From: Haliea sp.
GTDB lineage: Bacteria; Pseudomonadota; Gammaproteobacteria; Pseudomonadales; Halieaceae
DNA: 64,000 bases
Direction of reading: 5' to 3'
Assembly (NCBI GenBank): GCA_016704305.1
Contig: JADJAL010000025.1
Span: 12,312-76,311, forward strand
In this document: positions 27,558-37,721 of the stretch, in pieces
Layout: each line of letters opens with the position of its first letter
Position numbering within the stretch: the first letter of the stretch is position 1
Program-made: the position numbers and the translations under genes
The notes under the pieces: generated by a model
Told to the model about the DNA's origin: nothing
The model's database searches: none
Seen by the model: only the letters and a program-made list of their open reading frames with translations

Positions 27558-27603
27558 TACGCCGCTAACACGAGTCCATCGCGACAGTGATTGCGCTGCG
27601 TTT

Positions 27604-29043
27604 TTAAAGCGCCTGCAGTTCGATGCCGCGTATGACCGCTGGCAGGTAGTCGTCAACGCGCAGCGGAGGCTGCGGCTGGATGTCGGGAATTTCATGCCAG
27701 GCCAGCACGCTGTAATAGTGGCGAACGTTGCGCACCAGCGCGGCTGCCTCCGCGCCTCGGGCATAACCGTAGCGCGTGGTTTTGAAGTAGCGTGACTGCT
27801 GCAACAACGGCAGTCGCGCCATCAGGTCCTGCCAGAGGTTGGGGTCGCCGCCCTGGCGCGCGGTCAGCACGCGGGCATCCTCGAGGTGCGCCAGCCCGAT
27901 GTTGTACGCCGCCAGCGCCATCCAGGTGCGGTCCGGCTCCGCGATGTTTTGCGGCAGGCGGCGCTTGATGTCCTTCAGGTAGCGCGCGCCGCCGCGCAGG
28001 CTCTGTTCAGCATCCAGGCGATTGTCCACGCCCATCGCTTTCGCGGTTGCCTCAGTTAGCATCATCATGCCGCGCACGCCCGTCGGCGAGGTCGCCAGTG
28101 GGTCCCAGCGCGACTCCTGGTAGGCGATCGCGGCCAGCAGGTGCCAGTCCATCTGGTATTCGCCGGCGACCTGTTTGATCAGCTGCAGATACTCCGGCAG
28201 CAACTGATCAATACTCTGCGCAAACTCCGAGGCACTCCTGTGCGAGATACCCTCGCCGTGCCCGAAGAATTGCTCCCGCAGCCGTGCGAGCGTCCCATCC
28301 TTTTGCAGGCGCAGGAAAAAATCATCGATAAACGCCAACAGTCGCGTGTTGTCCAAGCCCGGCGCAAGGTACCAGACCATTTCCTGTTCCCGCCCGAGGT
28401 CAAATGCGACCTGCAGTTGCGGATATAGCGCCTGCTGGACGGCAAATTCGTGGGAGTCGATGAGGGCCAACTCCGCCTGGTCGTTCTGCAGCAGTTCGAG
28501 CAATTGCGTGGTGTCGGCGTCATCGATTTCCTCCCACGCCAGGGCGGGCAGTTCACTGCGTTGCAATGTGCTTAACATCTCCACGTGGCTGGACCCTGCC
28601 AGCGCCGCAATCCCGTGGCCGGGCAGTTCGGCTAGGCTGCGCGGCCTGTCAGCGCCGGCGATATAAATGACCTGGGGCGTGAGCGTGTTGTAGGGCATTG
28701 AATGGGGGAAGACAGCCGCGCGCTCCTCCGTCAGGGTAAGCCCGGCAGCCGCGATATTCGCATCGTGGCGGCGTAGTTTGTGGAAGATATCGTGCAGGTT
28801 GTAGGCCGTTTCCATTCTCAGGTCGACCTGCAATTCCTCCGCCAGCAGCGCCGCGAGCGCGTACTCAAACCCCGTTGGCCCGTTCTTGTCCAGGTAATAG
28901 GTGGTGGGGCTGTTGCGGCTGACGACCACGAGTTCCCCGCGCTCGCGTATTTGCGCCAGAGAATCCTGTGGTTCGCAGCCAGCCAGCAGGGGCAGTAGCG
29001 CAAGCGTGACAAGTAGCAGGGCGTGTCGTGTCAGGCCTGCCAT
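27604..29043 (-). CDS. mltF: Membrane-bound lytic murein transglycosylase F
   Basis: 479 residues. Lipoprotein signal LLVTLALLPLLAGCEPQ (lipobox LAGC). A periplasmic solute-binding-like domain (SBP_bac_3) covers roughly residues 35-265. The lytic transglycosylase domain contains LLAAIAYQESRWDPLATS, with the catalytic Glu, and GVRGMMMLTEATAKAMG. It cleaves peptidoglycan glycan strands to 1,6-anhydro products at the outer membrane. Divergent from purL, the usual gammaproteobacterial arrangement. Confidence 0.94.
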   Translation of the reverse strand: MAGLTRHALLLVTLALLPLLAGCEPQDSLAQIRERGELVVVSRNSPTTYYLDKNGPTGFEYALAALLAEELQVDLRMETAYNLHDIFHKLRRHDANIAAAGLTLTEERAAVFPHSMPYNTLTPQVIYIAGADRPRSLAELPGHGIAALAGSSHVEMLSTLQRSELPALAWEEIDDADTTQLLELLQNDQAELALIDSHEFAVQQALYPQLQVAFDLGREQEMVWYLAPGLDNTRLLAFIDDFFLRLQKDGTLARLREQFFGHGEGISHRSASEFAQSIDQLLPEYLQLIKQVAGEYQMDWHLLAAIAYQESRWDPLATSPTGVRGMMMLTEATAKAMGVDNRLDAEQSLRGGARYLKDIKRRLPQNIAEPDRTWMALAAYNIGLAHLEDARVLTARQGGDPNLWQDLMARLPLLQQSRYFKTTRYGYARGAEAAALVRNVRHYYSVLAWHEIPDIQPQPPLRVDDYLPAVIRGIELQAL

Positions 29044-29190
29044 TCTAGCGGCGGCGCGCGGGTGCTCCCAGTTTTAAATACTGTGGCAATCTGCCAGGAA
29101 TCTGTGGTCGAGAATGGGTTAACGGCCACGGAGTAAATAAAGTACAATGCCGCCACCCCTGAAATGCCTCCTCCTGGAGTTCTTCACAGC

Positions 29191-32100
29191 ATGCTATCCC
29201 TGCGCGGCGCCCCCGCATTGTCTGAGTTTCGCCTGCACAAGCTGGCGCAGAAAATCACCGCCCTCCATCCAGACATCCACCTGCTGCACACGGAATACGT
29301 ACATTTTGCCCAGTTGCACCAGCCGCTGACGGCGGGGCAACAGGCGACACTCGCCAGCCTGCTCGCCTACGGACCCCGCACGGAGATGGGTAATCCCGAT
29401 GCGCTGGAGGACGCCACGCTGTTTCTGGTGGTGCCGCGACCGGGCACGATCTCCCCGTGGTCCAGCAAGGCCACCGACATCGCGCATAACTGCGGCTTGC
29501 GCGACGTGGAGCGCCTGGAGCGCGGCGTGGCCTGTTATGTGCGCATGCCTGCGAATCTGGACGCGGCGGTGCGCGACGCATTTGAGGCGTTGCTGCACGA
29601 CCGCATGACGGAGACCATCCTGCCGTCGCTGGAGTCGGCGCAGGCACTGTTTGCGCACGCCGCGCCGCGCGCGCTGTCCACGGTCAACGTATTGGACGGC
29701 GGGCGGCAAGCACTGGAGGATGCCGACCGCAACCTCGGCCTCGCGCTTGCCAGCGACGAGATCGACTACCTGCTGGAGAGTTTTACCGCGCTGGGGCGCA
29801 ATCCCAGCGATGTCGAGCTGATGATGTTCGCGCAGGCCAACTCCGAACACTGCAGGCACAAAATTTTCAACGCGGACTGGACGATCAATGGGCAGCCGCA
29901 GTCCCACTCATTGTTCGGCATGATTCGCAACACGCATGCCTGCGGTGGCGAGAATGTGCTCTCGGCCTACGCCGATAATGCAGCGGTGGTCGCAGGGCCG
30001 GTGGCCGGGCGTTTCTTCCCCGATCCGCAGACCGGCCACTATGGTTTTTCCCAGGAACCCATCCACCTGCTGATGAAAGTCGAAACGCACAACCATCCCA
30101 CCGCGATTGCGCCGTTTTCCGGCGCGGGCACCGGCGCCGGTGGCGAGATTCGCGACGAAGGCGCAGTGGGCAGGGGATCCAAACCGAAAGTGGGCCTCGC
30201 CGGCTTCTCCGTATCGAACCTGCGGATTCCCGGCTTCGAGCAGCCGTGGGAGCGCGACTACGGCAAACCCGATCGCATCGTCAGCGCGCTGGATATCATG
30301 ATCGAAGGGCCTATCGGCGCGGCCGCGTTCAACAACGAATTTGGTCGCCCCAACCTGTGCGGGTATTTCCGCAGCTTCGAACAGGAAGCGCCGGGTGTCG
30401 CTGGCGCCGAGGTGCGCGGTTACCACAAGCCCATCATGATCGCCGGTGGCTACGGCAATGTGCGCGCGGAGCACGTGGCCAAGGGCGAATTCCGTCCTGG
30501 AGCGAAGTTGATCGTGCTCGGCGGCCCCGCGATGCTGATCGGCCTCGGTGGCGGCGCCGCATCCTCGATGGCGAGCGGGCAGAGCCACGCGGACCTGGAT
30601 TTCGCCTCCGTGCAGCGCCAGAACCCGGAGATGGAGCGACGCTGCCAGGAAGTGATAGACCGCTGCTGGCAATTGGGCGCGGACAACCCCATCGTGTTCA
30701 TTCATGACGTCGGCGCCGGTGGCCTGTCCAATGCATTTCCCGAACTGGTGAAGGACGGCGGCCGCGGCGGGCGCTTCGAATTGCGCAATGTGCCCAACGA
30801 CGAGCCGGGCATGTCGCCGCTGGAGATCTGGTGCAACGAGTCGCAGGAACGCTATGTGATGGCGGTGGAGCCCCAGAACCTGGCCCGCTTTGACGCAATC
30901 TGCCAGCGTGAACGCTGCCCCTACGCGGTGGTGGGAGAGGCGACGGAAGAACTGCACCTGCAACTGTCCGACCGCCATTACGGCAATACGCCGGTGGACC
31001 TGCCGATGTCGGTGTTGTTCGGCAAGCCCCCGCGCATGCAGCGCGAGATCCGCCGGCAGGCGGTGGCGCACCAGCCACTGCAGGTGGACCTGTCCGTCGA
31101 GCAGGCGCTGCTGCGGGTGTTGCAGGTGCCGAGCGTTGCGAGCAAGAACTTCCTCATCACGATTGGCGATCGCTCGGTGACCGGCATGGTAGCGCGCGAC
31201 CAGATGGTGGGACCTTGGCAGGTGCCGGTGGCGGATTGCGCGGTGACCACGGTCTCCTACGATTCATTCGCCGGCGAGGCGATGGCGATGGGCGAGCGCA
31301 CGCCGCTGGCGCTGGTCGAAGGCCCCGCGTCCGGGCGCATGGCCGTGGCCGAGGCGATCACCAATATCGCCGCGACCGCAATCGGCGAGTTGCACAACAT
31401 CAAGCTGTCCGCGAACTGGATGTGCGCCGCCGGTTATGGCGCCGAGGATGAAGCGCTGTATGACACGGTGCGGGCGGTGGGCATGGAGTTCTGTCCGGCG
31501 CTCGGTATCACGATCCCGGTGGGCAAGGACTCGATGTCGATGCGCACCCGCTGGACGGACGGTGGGGTAGACAAAGCGGTCACCGCGCCGATGTCGCTCG
31601 TGGTTTCAGCATTCTCACCGCTGACGGACGTGCGCCTGACGGTGACCCCGCAACTGCGGCCTGACGCCGACGCGGTGCTGGTATTGCTGGACCTGGGGCG
31701 CGGCGCCAATCGACTCGGGGGCTCTGCCCTGGCCCAGTCGTGTGGCCAGCTCGGCGACGGAGTGCCGGATATCGACAGCGCCGCTGACCTGAAGGCGTTT
31801 TTCCACCTGGTGCAGGAAATGCTCGCGGCAGGCACGTTGCTGGCCTACCACGATCGCTCCGATGGCGGATTGTTGGTGACGCTGCTGGAGATGGCCTTCG
31901 CCGGCCACTGTGGCCTGCAGCTCGAGGTGTCGTCGCTGCCCGGTGCCGCGCTGGACAAGTTGTTTAACGAGGAGGCCGGCGCTGTGCTGCAGGTTGCCAG
32001 GGCACACGTGGCGCAACTTAAAACGCGCGCGGCAGAGCTGGGCCTGGAGGGCTGCCTGCACGAGATCGGGCAGGCGGTGAGTGGCGATGCGTTGAGCGTC

Positions 32101-33087
32101 GTCGATGGCGCGAAGCTGCTGCTGCGCCACAGCCGCGCGCGCCTGCAACAATTGTGGTCGCGCACCAGTTATGAAATCCAGGCGCTGCGCGACAATCCCG
32201 CCTGTGCGCTGGAAGAGTACCAGCGCCATACGGCGGAAGATCCGGGTTTGTCGGCGGCGCTGAGCTTCGATGTGCGGGACGATATCTGCGCGCCTTACAT
32301 TGCCACGGGTGCGCGCCCCCGCGTCGCTATCCTGCGCGAACAGGGCGTCAATGGCCATGTGGAAATGGCTGCCGCCTTTTATCGCGCGGGCTTCGCGCCG
32401 TTCGATGTCCACATGAGCGATGTGCAGAGCGGTCGCGTCGACCTGGCGGATTTTCGCGGCCTGGTGGCCTGCGGCGGATTTTCCTACGGCGATGTGTTGG
32501 GCGCGGGTGAAGGCTGGGCCAAGAGCATCCTGTTCAACGAATCGGTGCGCGCGCGTTTCAGGGCGTATTTCCAGCGTGAAGACACTTTTACGCTGGGCGT
32601 GTGCAACGGGTGCCAGATGGTCTCGGCGCTGAAGGACTTGATTCCCGGCGCGGCGCACTGGCCGCGTTTCGTGCGCAATCGCTCCGAGCAGTTCGAGGCG
32701 CGGGTGGCGCTGGTCAGGGTGGAACCCAGTCCGTCGGTGCTGTTATCGGACATGGCTGGCTCGCATCTGCCGATTGTTGTCGCGCACGGCGAGGGTCGCG
32801 CGGAGTTCGCAAGTGAAGAGGCGCGCAACGCCTGCGATGCCAGCGGCACGGTGGCGCTGCGCTTTCTTGAAAACAACCTCAATGTGGCCGAGCAGTACCC
32901 CGCCAATCCCAACGGCTCTCCCTCGGGTATCACTGGCCTCAGCAGCATGGATGGGCGTGTCACCATCATGATGCCACACCCTGAGCGCGTCTATCGCACC
33001 GTCCAGAATTCCTGGGCACCGCCGCGGTGGGGCGAGGACGGCGGCTGGCTGCGCATGTTCCGCACGGCCAGATGTTGGTTGGGCTGA
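29191..33087 (+). CDS. purL: Phosphoribosylformylglycinamidine synthase (large type)
   Basis: 1298 residues, the normal size of the single-chain gammaproteobacterial enzyme. N-terminal domain, then a PurM-like linker with MMFAQANSEHCRHKIFNADW and VETHNHPTAIAPFSGAGTG, ATP sites, and a C-terminal glutaminase with Cys in LGVCNGCQM and the His/Glu of MMPHPER. Converts FGAR to FGAM with glutamine and ATP in purine synthesis. ATG 29191 has GGAG 12 bases upstream and gives the family N-terminus MLSLRGAPALSEFRL. No frameshift over 3.9 kb. Confidence 0.96.
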   Translation: MLSLRGAPALSEFRLHKLAQKITALHPDIHLLHTEYVHFAQLHQPLTAGQQATLASLLAYGPRTEMGNPDALEDATLFLVVPRPGTISPWSSKATDIAHNCGLRDVERLERGVACYVRMPANLDAAVRDAFEALLHDRMTETILPSLESAQALFAHAAPRALSTVNVLDGGRQALEDADRNLGLALASDEIDYLLESFTALGRNPSDVELMMFAQANSEHCRHKIFNADWTINGQPQSHSLFGMIRNTHACGGENVLSAYADNAAVVAGPVAGRFFPDPQTGHYGFSQEPIHLLMKVETHNHPTAIAPFSGAGTGAGGEIRDEGAVGRGSKPKVGLAGFSVSNLRIPGFEQPWERDYGKPDRIVSALDIMIEGPIGAAAFNNEFGRPNLCGYFRSFEQEAPGVAGAEVRGYHKPIMIAGGYGNVRAEHVAKGEFRPGAKLIVLGGPAMLIGLGGGAASSMASGQSHADLDFASVQRQNPEMERRCQEVIDRCWQLGADNPIVFIHDVGAGGLSNAFPELVKDGGRGGRFELRNVPNDEPGMSPLEIWCNESQERYVMAVEPQNLARFDAICQRERCPYAVVGEATEELHLQLSDRHYGNTPVDLPMSVLFGKPPRMQREIRRQAVAHQPLQVDLSVEQALLRVLQVPSVASKNFLITIGDRSVTGMVARDQMVGPWQVPVADCAVTTVSYDSFAGEAMAMGERTPLALVEGPASGRMAVAEAITNIAATAIGELHNIKLSANWMCAAGYGAEDEALYDTVRAVGMEFCPALGITIPVGKDSMSMRTRWTDGGVDKAVTAPMSLVVSAFSPLTDVRLTVTPQLRPDADAVLVLLDLGRGANRLGGSALAQSCGQLGDGVPDIDSAADLKAFFHLVQEMLAAGTLLAYHDRSDGGLLVTLLEMAFAGHCGLQLEVSSLPGAALDKLFNEEAGAVLQVARAHVAQLKTRAAELGLEGCLHEIGQAVSGDALSVVDGAKLLLRHSRARLQQLWSRTSYEIQALRDNPACALEEYQRHTAEDPGLSAALSFDVRDDICAPYIATGARPRVAILREQGVNGHVEMAAAFYRAGFAPFDVHMSDVQSGRVDLADFRGLVACGGFSYGDVLGAGEGWAKSILFNESVRARFRAYFQREDTFTLGVCNGCQMVSALKDLIPGAAHWPRFVRNRSEQFEARVALVRVEPSPSVLLSDMAGSHLPIVVAHGEGRAEFASEEARNACDASGTVALRFLENNLNVAEQYPANPNGSPSGITGLSSMDGRVTIMMPHPERVYRTVQNSWAPPRWGEDGGWLRMFRTARCWLG

Positions 33088-33196
33088 GGGCGGGCGGAAT
33101 CTGTGCTTGTGACTCAGGCCTGTTAATTTATAATGGCGCACTTTTTACCCGGGGCATCTGCGTGCCCGTATCCTGTTTTCCGGTCAGAGCGAGACT

Positions 33197-35077
33197 ATGC
33201 TGAACAAGTACCCACTGTGGAAGTACCTCCTCGTACTCTTTGTGCTGCTGCTAGGCCTGTTTTACGCCGCACCTAACCTCTATGCACCGGATCCCGCGCT
33301 GCAGATTACGGGCGAAAGCAGTGCCCTGCAGATCGATGATAAAACCTGGCAGCGGGCACTGGCCGCGCTGGATGACGCTGGCATAGAACACTTCGGCGAA
33401 GTGATAAATCCCAATGGGCGCAATGCGCTGTTGCGCTTGACCGATGTCGGGGAGCAATTGAGGGCGCAGGCAGTGGTGGCGCGCGCGCTGGGTGACGGCT
33501 ATATCGTGGCGCTCAATCTGGCGCCTACGACGCCGCAGTGGCTCAGTGATTTTGGTGCGCAACCGATGAAGCTGGGCCTGGATCTCAGCGGCGGCGTGCA
33601 TTTCAAGCTGGAAGTGGATGTGGACGCCGCGATCGAACGACGCATGGAGTACTACTTCAACGCCACCAAGCGCGCACTGCGGGAGGCGCGGATTCGCGGC
33701 TTCGTCGCGCTGACCAAGGACGGCAAAGTCGAAGCGAGTTTCCAGACGGAAGACGCACGCGAGCAGGCGCGGGAGTTGATCGCAGAACAGAGCCCTGAAC
33801 TGGTGCTTGAGCGCGTGGAAGACGGTGACAGCTGGAAGCTGGTGGGGACCCTGTCGGAACAGACCCGCAAGGAGATTGCGGATTACTCGGTCAGCCAGAA
33901 CCTCACGACGCTGCGCAATCGGGTCAACGAACTGGGCGTGTCCGAGCCGCTGGTGCAGCGCCAGGGCCAGAATCGCATCGTGGTGGAATTGCCCGGCATA
34001 CAGGACACGGCGGAGGCCAAGCGCATCCTCGGCAAGGTGGCCAATCTCGAATTCAGGCTGGTGGCAAACATGGATGCCGCGCCGTCCGAAAAGCAGCGCT
34101 TTGAATACCGCAGCGACGACCGCGCCGGCGCCAGCGAATGGCTGGAGCGCGACGTCATCATTACCGGCGAACGCGTATCCACGGCCCAGGCGAGCTTCGA
34201 CGAGAACGGCCGGCCGAATGTGCAGATCAGCCTGGACAGCGAGGGCGGGACGCAGATGTCGCGCGCGACGCGCAACAATATCAAGCGCCGCATGGGTGTC
34301 TTGTTTATCGAGCGCAAGTACCGCACGCGTTATGAAGTGGGCGAGGACGGCAAGGAAATTGCGGTAAAAGTACCTTACGACGAGAAAAAACTGCTCACCG
34401 CGCCAGTCATCCAGTCGGCACTGGGCGCACAATTCCAGATCACCGGCCTGGACAATCCGCTGGAGTCGTCGGAACTGGCGCTGATGTTGCGCGCAGGTGC
34501 GCTCGCCGCGCCGATTTCCTTCGTCGAGGAGCGCACGGTCGGGCCGTCGCTGGGTGCGGAGAATATCCGCATGGGCCTGCAGTCGGTCTACTACGGACTC
34601 GCCCTCGTGGTGCTGTTCATGGTGGTTTACTACCGCGTGTTCGGCGTCGCCGCCGTGGTTGCGCTGAGTTTCAACATGGTGCTGTTGGTGGCCGTGATGT
34701 CGCTGCTGGGGGCAACGCTAACCTTGCCCGGCATTGCGGGTATCGTGTTGACGGTGGGCATGGCGGTCGACGCCAACGTGCTTATTTTTTCGCGCATACG
34801 CGAGGAGTTGGCTAACGGACAATCGCCACAAATGGCGATTCATTCGGGCTTTGAACGCGCATTTACCACCATTCTGGATTCCAACCTCACTACCCTGATT
34901 GTCGCGGTGATCCTCTACGCGGTGGGCACGGGCCCGATCAAGGGCTTCGCCATCACGTTGTCGTTCGGTATCCTGACGTCCATGTTCACTGCGGTCATGG
35001 GTACCCGCGCGCTGATTAACCTGATCTATGGCGGTCGTCGTGTGAAGAAATTGTCTATCGGGGGCAGTCAGTCATGA
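33197..35077 (+). CDS. secD: Protein translocase subunit SecD
   Basis: 626 residues. Membrane helix 1 (WKYLLVLFVLLLGLFYAAPNLY), a large periplasmic P1 region including LGLDLSGGVHFKLEVD, and five C-terminal helices with GIAGIVLTVGMAVDANVLIFSRIREEL (the proton-relay Asp). Works with SecF and SecYEG to pull exported proteins across the inner membrane using the proton gradient. Stop overlaps secF by four bases. yajC, usually just upstream, is absent; purL is there instead. Confidence 0.96.
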   Translation: MLNKYPLWKYLLVLFVLLLGLFYAAPNLYAPDPALQITGESSALQIDDKTWQRALAALDDAGIEHFGEVINPNGRNALLRLTDVGEQLRAQAVVARALGDGYIVALNLAPTTPQWLSDFGAQPMKLGLDLSGGVHFKLEVDVDAAIERRMEYYFNATKRALREARIRGFVALTKDGKVEASFQTEDAREQARELIAEQSPELVLERVEDGDSWKLVGTLSEQTRKEIADYSVSQNLTTLRNRVNELGVSEPLVQRQGQNRIVVELPGIQDTAEAKRILGKVANLEFRLVANMDAAPSEKQRFEYRSDDRAGASEWLERDVIITGERVSTAQASFDENGRPNVQISLDSEGGTQMSRATRNNIKRRMGVLFIERKYRTRYEVGEDGKEIAVKVPYDEKKLLTAPVIQSALGAQFQITGLDNPLESSELALMLRAGALAAPISFVEERTVGPSLGAENIRMGLQSVYYGLALVVLFMVVYYRVFGVAAVVALSFNMVLLVAVMSLLGATLTLPGIAGIVLTVGMAVDANVLIFSRIREELANGQSPQMAIHSGFERAFTTILDSNLTTLIVAVILYAVGTGPIKGFAITLSFGILTSMFTAVMGTRALINLIYGGRRVKKLSIGGSQS

Positions 35078-36003
35078 AAACGATTCACTTTATGGGGCAG
35101 CGCAAGTGGGCGCTGCTGTTTTCGCTAGCGCTGATAGTGGTGTCCATCGGTTCACTGGCAACCCGGCAGCTGAACTGGGGGCTGGATTTTACTGGCGGGA
35201 CGCTGGTTGAGGTGCACTACAGTGCCACTGCCAGCCTGGAGGCGGTGCGCAACACTCTGGAAACAAAGGGCTTTGCCGGCGCCACAGTGGTCAGCTTCGG
35301 CAGCGATCGGGATGTGATGATACGCCTGCCGCAGGGCTACTCGGATCAACAGGGCACCGAATTGCTGGGTGTTCTGCAGGAGGCATTTGTCGCGGTAGAG
35401 CCCACAGGTACCGTGGAATTGCGCCGCACGGAATTTGTCGGCCCGCAGGTCGGCGACGAACTGCGTGAGCAGGGTGGCCTGGCCCTGTTGCTGGCGCTGG
35501 CGCTGGTGACGCTCTATATCGCGTTTCGCTTCCAGCTCAAATTTGCGCTGGGTGCCGTTGCTGCGCTGATCCACGACGTGATTATCACGGTGGGTTTTTT
35601 CTCTGTCACCGGGATGGAATTTGACCTCACGGTGCTGGCGGCGCTGATGGCGGTGATAGGCTACTCCATCAATGACACGATAGTCGTGTTTGATCGCATC
35701 CGGGAAAACTTTCGCAAGATCCGCCGCGCGGAACCGGCCGAGGTATTGGATATCTCCATTACCGAGACCCTGGGCCGCACCCTGGCGACTTCCGGGACCA
35801 CCTTGCTGGTCGTGGTCGCATTGGCATTGTTCGGCGGTGAAATGATATTCGGATTTGCGATCACGCTGCTTGTGGGCATCACGATAGGTACTTATTCGTC
35901 GATTTATGTAGCGTCCGCTCTGGTGTTGATGATGGGCGTGACGAAGGACGATCTGATACCCCCGGCCAAGGAAGGTATTGAGCAGGACAACCTCACTCCC
36001 TGA
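35074..36003 (+). CDS. secF: Protein translocase subunit SecF
   Basis: 309 residues: helix 1 (WALLFSLALIVVSIGSLA), LNWGLDFTGGTLVEV at the start of the periplasmic domain, and helices with VIGYSINDTIVVFDRIRENFR carrying the conserved Asp/Arg. Overlaps secD (ATGA) for translational coupling. Forms the SecDF complex. Confidence 0.96.
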   Translation: MKTIHFMGQRKWALLFSLALIVVSIGSLATRQLNWGLDFTGGTLVEVHYSATASLEAVRNTLETKGFAGATVVSFGSDRDVMIRLPQGYSDQQGTELLGVLQEAFVAVEPTGTVELRRTEFVGPQVGDELREQGGLALLLALALVTLYIAFRFQLKFALGAVAALIHDVIITVGFFSVTGMEFDLTVLAALMAVIGYSINDTIVVFDRIRENFRKIRRAEPAEVLDISITETLGRTLATSGTTLLVVVALALFGGEMIFGFAITLLVGITIGTYSSIYVASALVLMMGVTKDDLIPPAKEGIEQDNLTP

Positions 36004-36063
36004 TTTACAGGGCACAGTCATTCGCCAGATACACTGGCCATATTTACTTCGCAGGACAGGCTC

Positions 36064-36856
36064 ATGGAACCGATGATCAACATAGCGCTGCGCGCTGCCC
36101 GCAAAGCGGGGGAAAACATCGTGCGCGCATCCGACGAGCTGCACCGCTTTGAAGTGAAAGCGAAGGGCGTCAACAATTTCGTCACCGAGGTGGATTTAAA
36201 CGCCGAGCGGGAGATTATCTACCATTTGCAAAAGGCGTATCCCGATCACGCCATACTGGGCGAGGAGAGCGGCCTCATCGGTAACGAGAACGCGGAATAC
36301 CGCTGGATCATCGACCCGCTGGATGGCACGACCAATTTTATTCGCGGCATTCCGCACTACGCGGTATCCATCGCCTGCATGTACCGGGGCCGAATCGAGC
36401 ATGCGGTAATCCTGGATCCGGTGCGGCGGGAGGAGTTCACCGCGTCGCGTGGACGCGGCGCGCAATTGAATGGCCACCGTATTCGCGTCAGTGACCTTGC
36501 CAGCCTGGACGGCGCCCTGCTCGGCACGGGTATCCCCTTCAAGGAGCACTGTGACGACAAGCTGGCGCCCTACAGCAAGACCATCGAGGTGCTGGCCGGG
36601 CAATGCGCCGGCATACGTCGCGCCGGCGCTGCGTCGCTGGACCTGGCATATGTGGCGGCGGGTCGCCTCGACGCGTTCTGGGAGATCGGCCTGGCGCAAT
36701 GGGATAGCCGCCAGGCGTGTTGTTGGTGCGCGAGGCGGGCGGGCTGTGGCGGACATCGATGCATCCGAGAACTATCTGGAGTCAGGCAATATCGTCTGCG
36801 GTAACCCCAGGTGTTTCAAGGCCGTGTTGCAGGTGGTCAAACCCCTGTTGGGGTGA
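36064..36856 (+). CDS. suhB: Inositol-1-monophosphatase family protein SuhB, frameshifted near the C-terminus
   Basis: Intact to residue about 215: KAGENIVRAS, NFVTEVDLNAE, HAILGEESG and WIIDPLDGTTNF (the metal-binding D-P-L-D-G-T). It then shifts near 36706 and again near 36745; corrected sequence reads WDIAAGVLLVREAGG, VADIDASENYLESGNIVCGN and ends VVKPLLG at 36856. About 263 residues, normal for SuhB. Acts as an IMPase and as a partner of NusB/E in rRNA antitermination. The breaks in an important housekeeping gene suggest sequencing error. Confidence 0.88.
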
Positions 36857-36879
36857 GGTGAGTTCGCGGAACTCGGCCC

Positions 36880-37629
36880 ATGAATCCCGATAACATTCGC
36901 ATCGTACTGGTCAACACCACCCATCCCGGCAATATCGGCGGCGTGGCGCGCGCGATGAAAAACATGGGCCTGCGCCACCTCTACCTGGTAGCGCCGCGTG
37001 ATTATCCCAGCGAACAGGCGGTGTGGCGCGCCGCCTCTGCTACTGACATTCTCGACAGCGCTGTCGTTGTCCCGACGCTGCACGCTGCAATCGGTGATTG
37101 CCAGTTTGTCGTCGGCACCAGCGCGCGCACGCGCCGCATTCCATGGCCGCTGCTCGGCGCGCGGCAATGTGCCGAGCGTATTGCGCTGGCATCCGCCCGG
37201 GAACAGGTCGCGATATTGTTTGGCCGCGAGGATCGCGGGCTGACCAATGAGGAACTGCAGGTCTGTAACCTGCACCTGAATATTCCCACGTCGGACGCTT
37301 ACAGTTCCCTCAATCTGGCGATGGCAGTGCAAATCGTTGCGTATGAGTTGTGCATGCTGGCCTCCACTACAGAACTGCCGGACAGCGAGGTGGATCAGTG
37401 GGATGCGCCGTTTGCCGCGCTTCACGATATGGAACGGTTTTACACGCATCTGGAGGAGACGCTGGTCGACATCGAGTTCCTCGATCCGGCCGCGCCGCGC
37501 CAGCTGATGTCGCGCTTGCGGCGCCTTTATAACCGGGTGCGCCTGGACGAAATGGAGCTCAATATCCTGCGCGGCATCCTGACCGAGACCCGGAAATGGG
37601 TGAAGCGAGCACGTGCCGGAAAGCCATAA
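36880..37629 (+). CDS. trmJ: tRNA (cytidine/uridine-2'-O-)-methyltransferase TrmJ
   Basis: 249 residues. SpoU/SPOUT motifs: IVLVNTTHPGNIGGVARAMKNMGL, ILFGREDRGLTNEEL, and NIPTSDAYSSLNLAMAVQIVAYE (the SAM-binding knot). A C-terminal helical extension ending LRGILTETRKWVKR is typical of TrmJ, which methylates position 32 of tRNAs. Classical neighbour between suhB and iscR. Confidence 0.94.
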   Translation: MNPDNIRIVLVNTTHPGNIGGVARAMKNMGLRHLYLVAPRDYPSEQAVWRAASATDILDSAVVVPTLHAAIGDCQFVVGTSARTRRIPWPLLGARQCAERIALASAREQVAILFGREDRGLTNEELQVCNLHLNIPTSDAYSSLNLAMAVQIVAYELCMLASTTELPDSEVDQWDAPFAALHDMERFYTHLEETLVDIEFLDPAAPRQLMSRLRRLYNRVRLDEMELNILRGILTETRKWVKRARAGKP

Positions 37630-37660
37630 TGTGCTTTACCCGACAAAAATACTCGGTTTT

Positions 37661-37685
37661 ATAGTTGATCAAATTAGTCGGTTAT
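37661..37685 (+). promoter_or_regulatory. Type 1 IscR binding site in the isc promoter
   Basis: The 25-bp element starts ATAGTTGATC and ends AGTCGGTTAT, matching the type 1 consensus (ATASYYGACT - AT-rich - AGTCRRSTAT) at nearly all positions. It lies 37 bp before iscR, where [2Fe-2S]-IscR represses its own operon when Fe-S supply is sufficient. An additional AATACTCGG at 37648 may be part of a second half-site. Confidence 0.75.
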
Positions 37686-37721
37686 TGCATACTTTGGGCT
37701 TACTGACGCAGGAGAACGATC

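Noticed and set aside
29908..32658. Two long minus-strand open frames (387 and 347 codons) inside purL
   Set aside because: purL is complete and collinear with its family on the plus strand; the antisense frames lack motifs.
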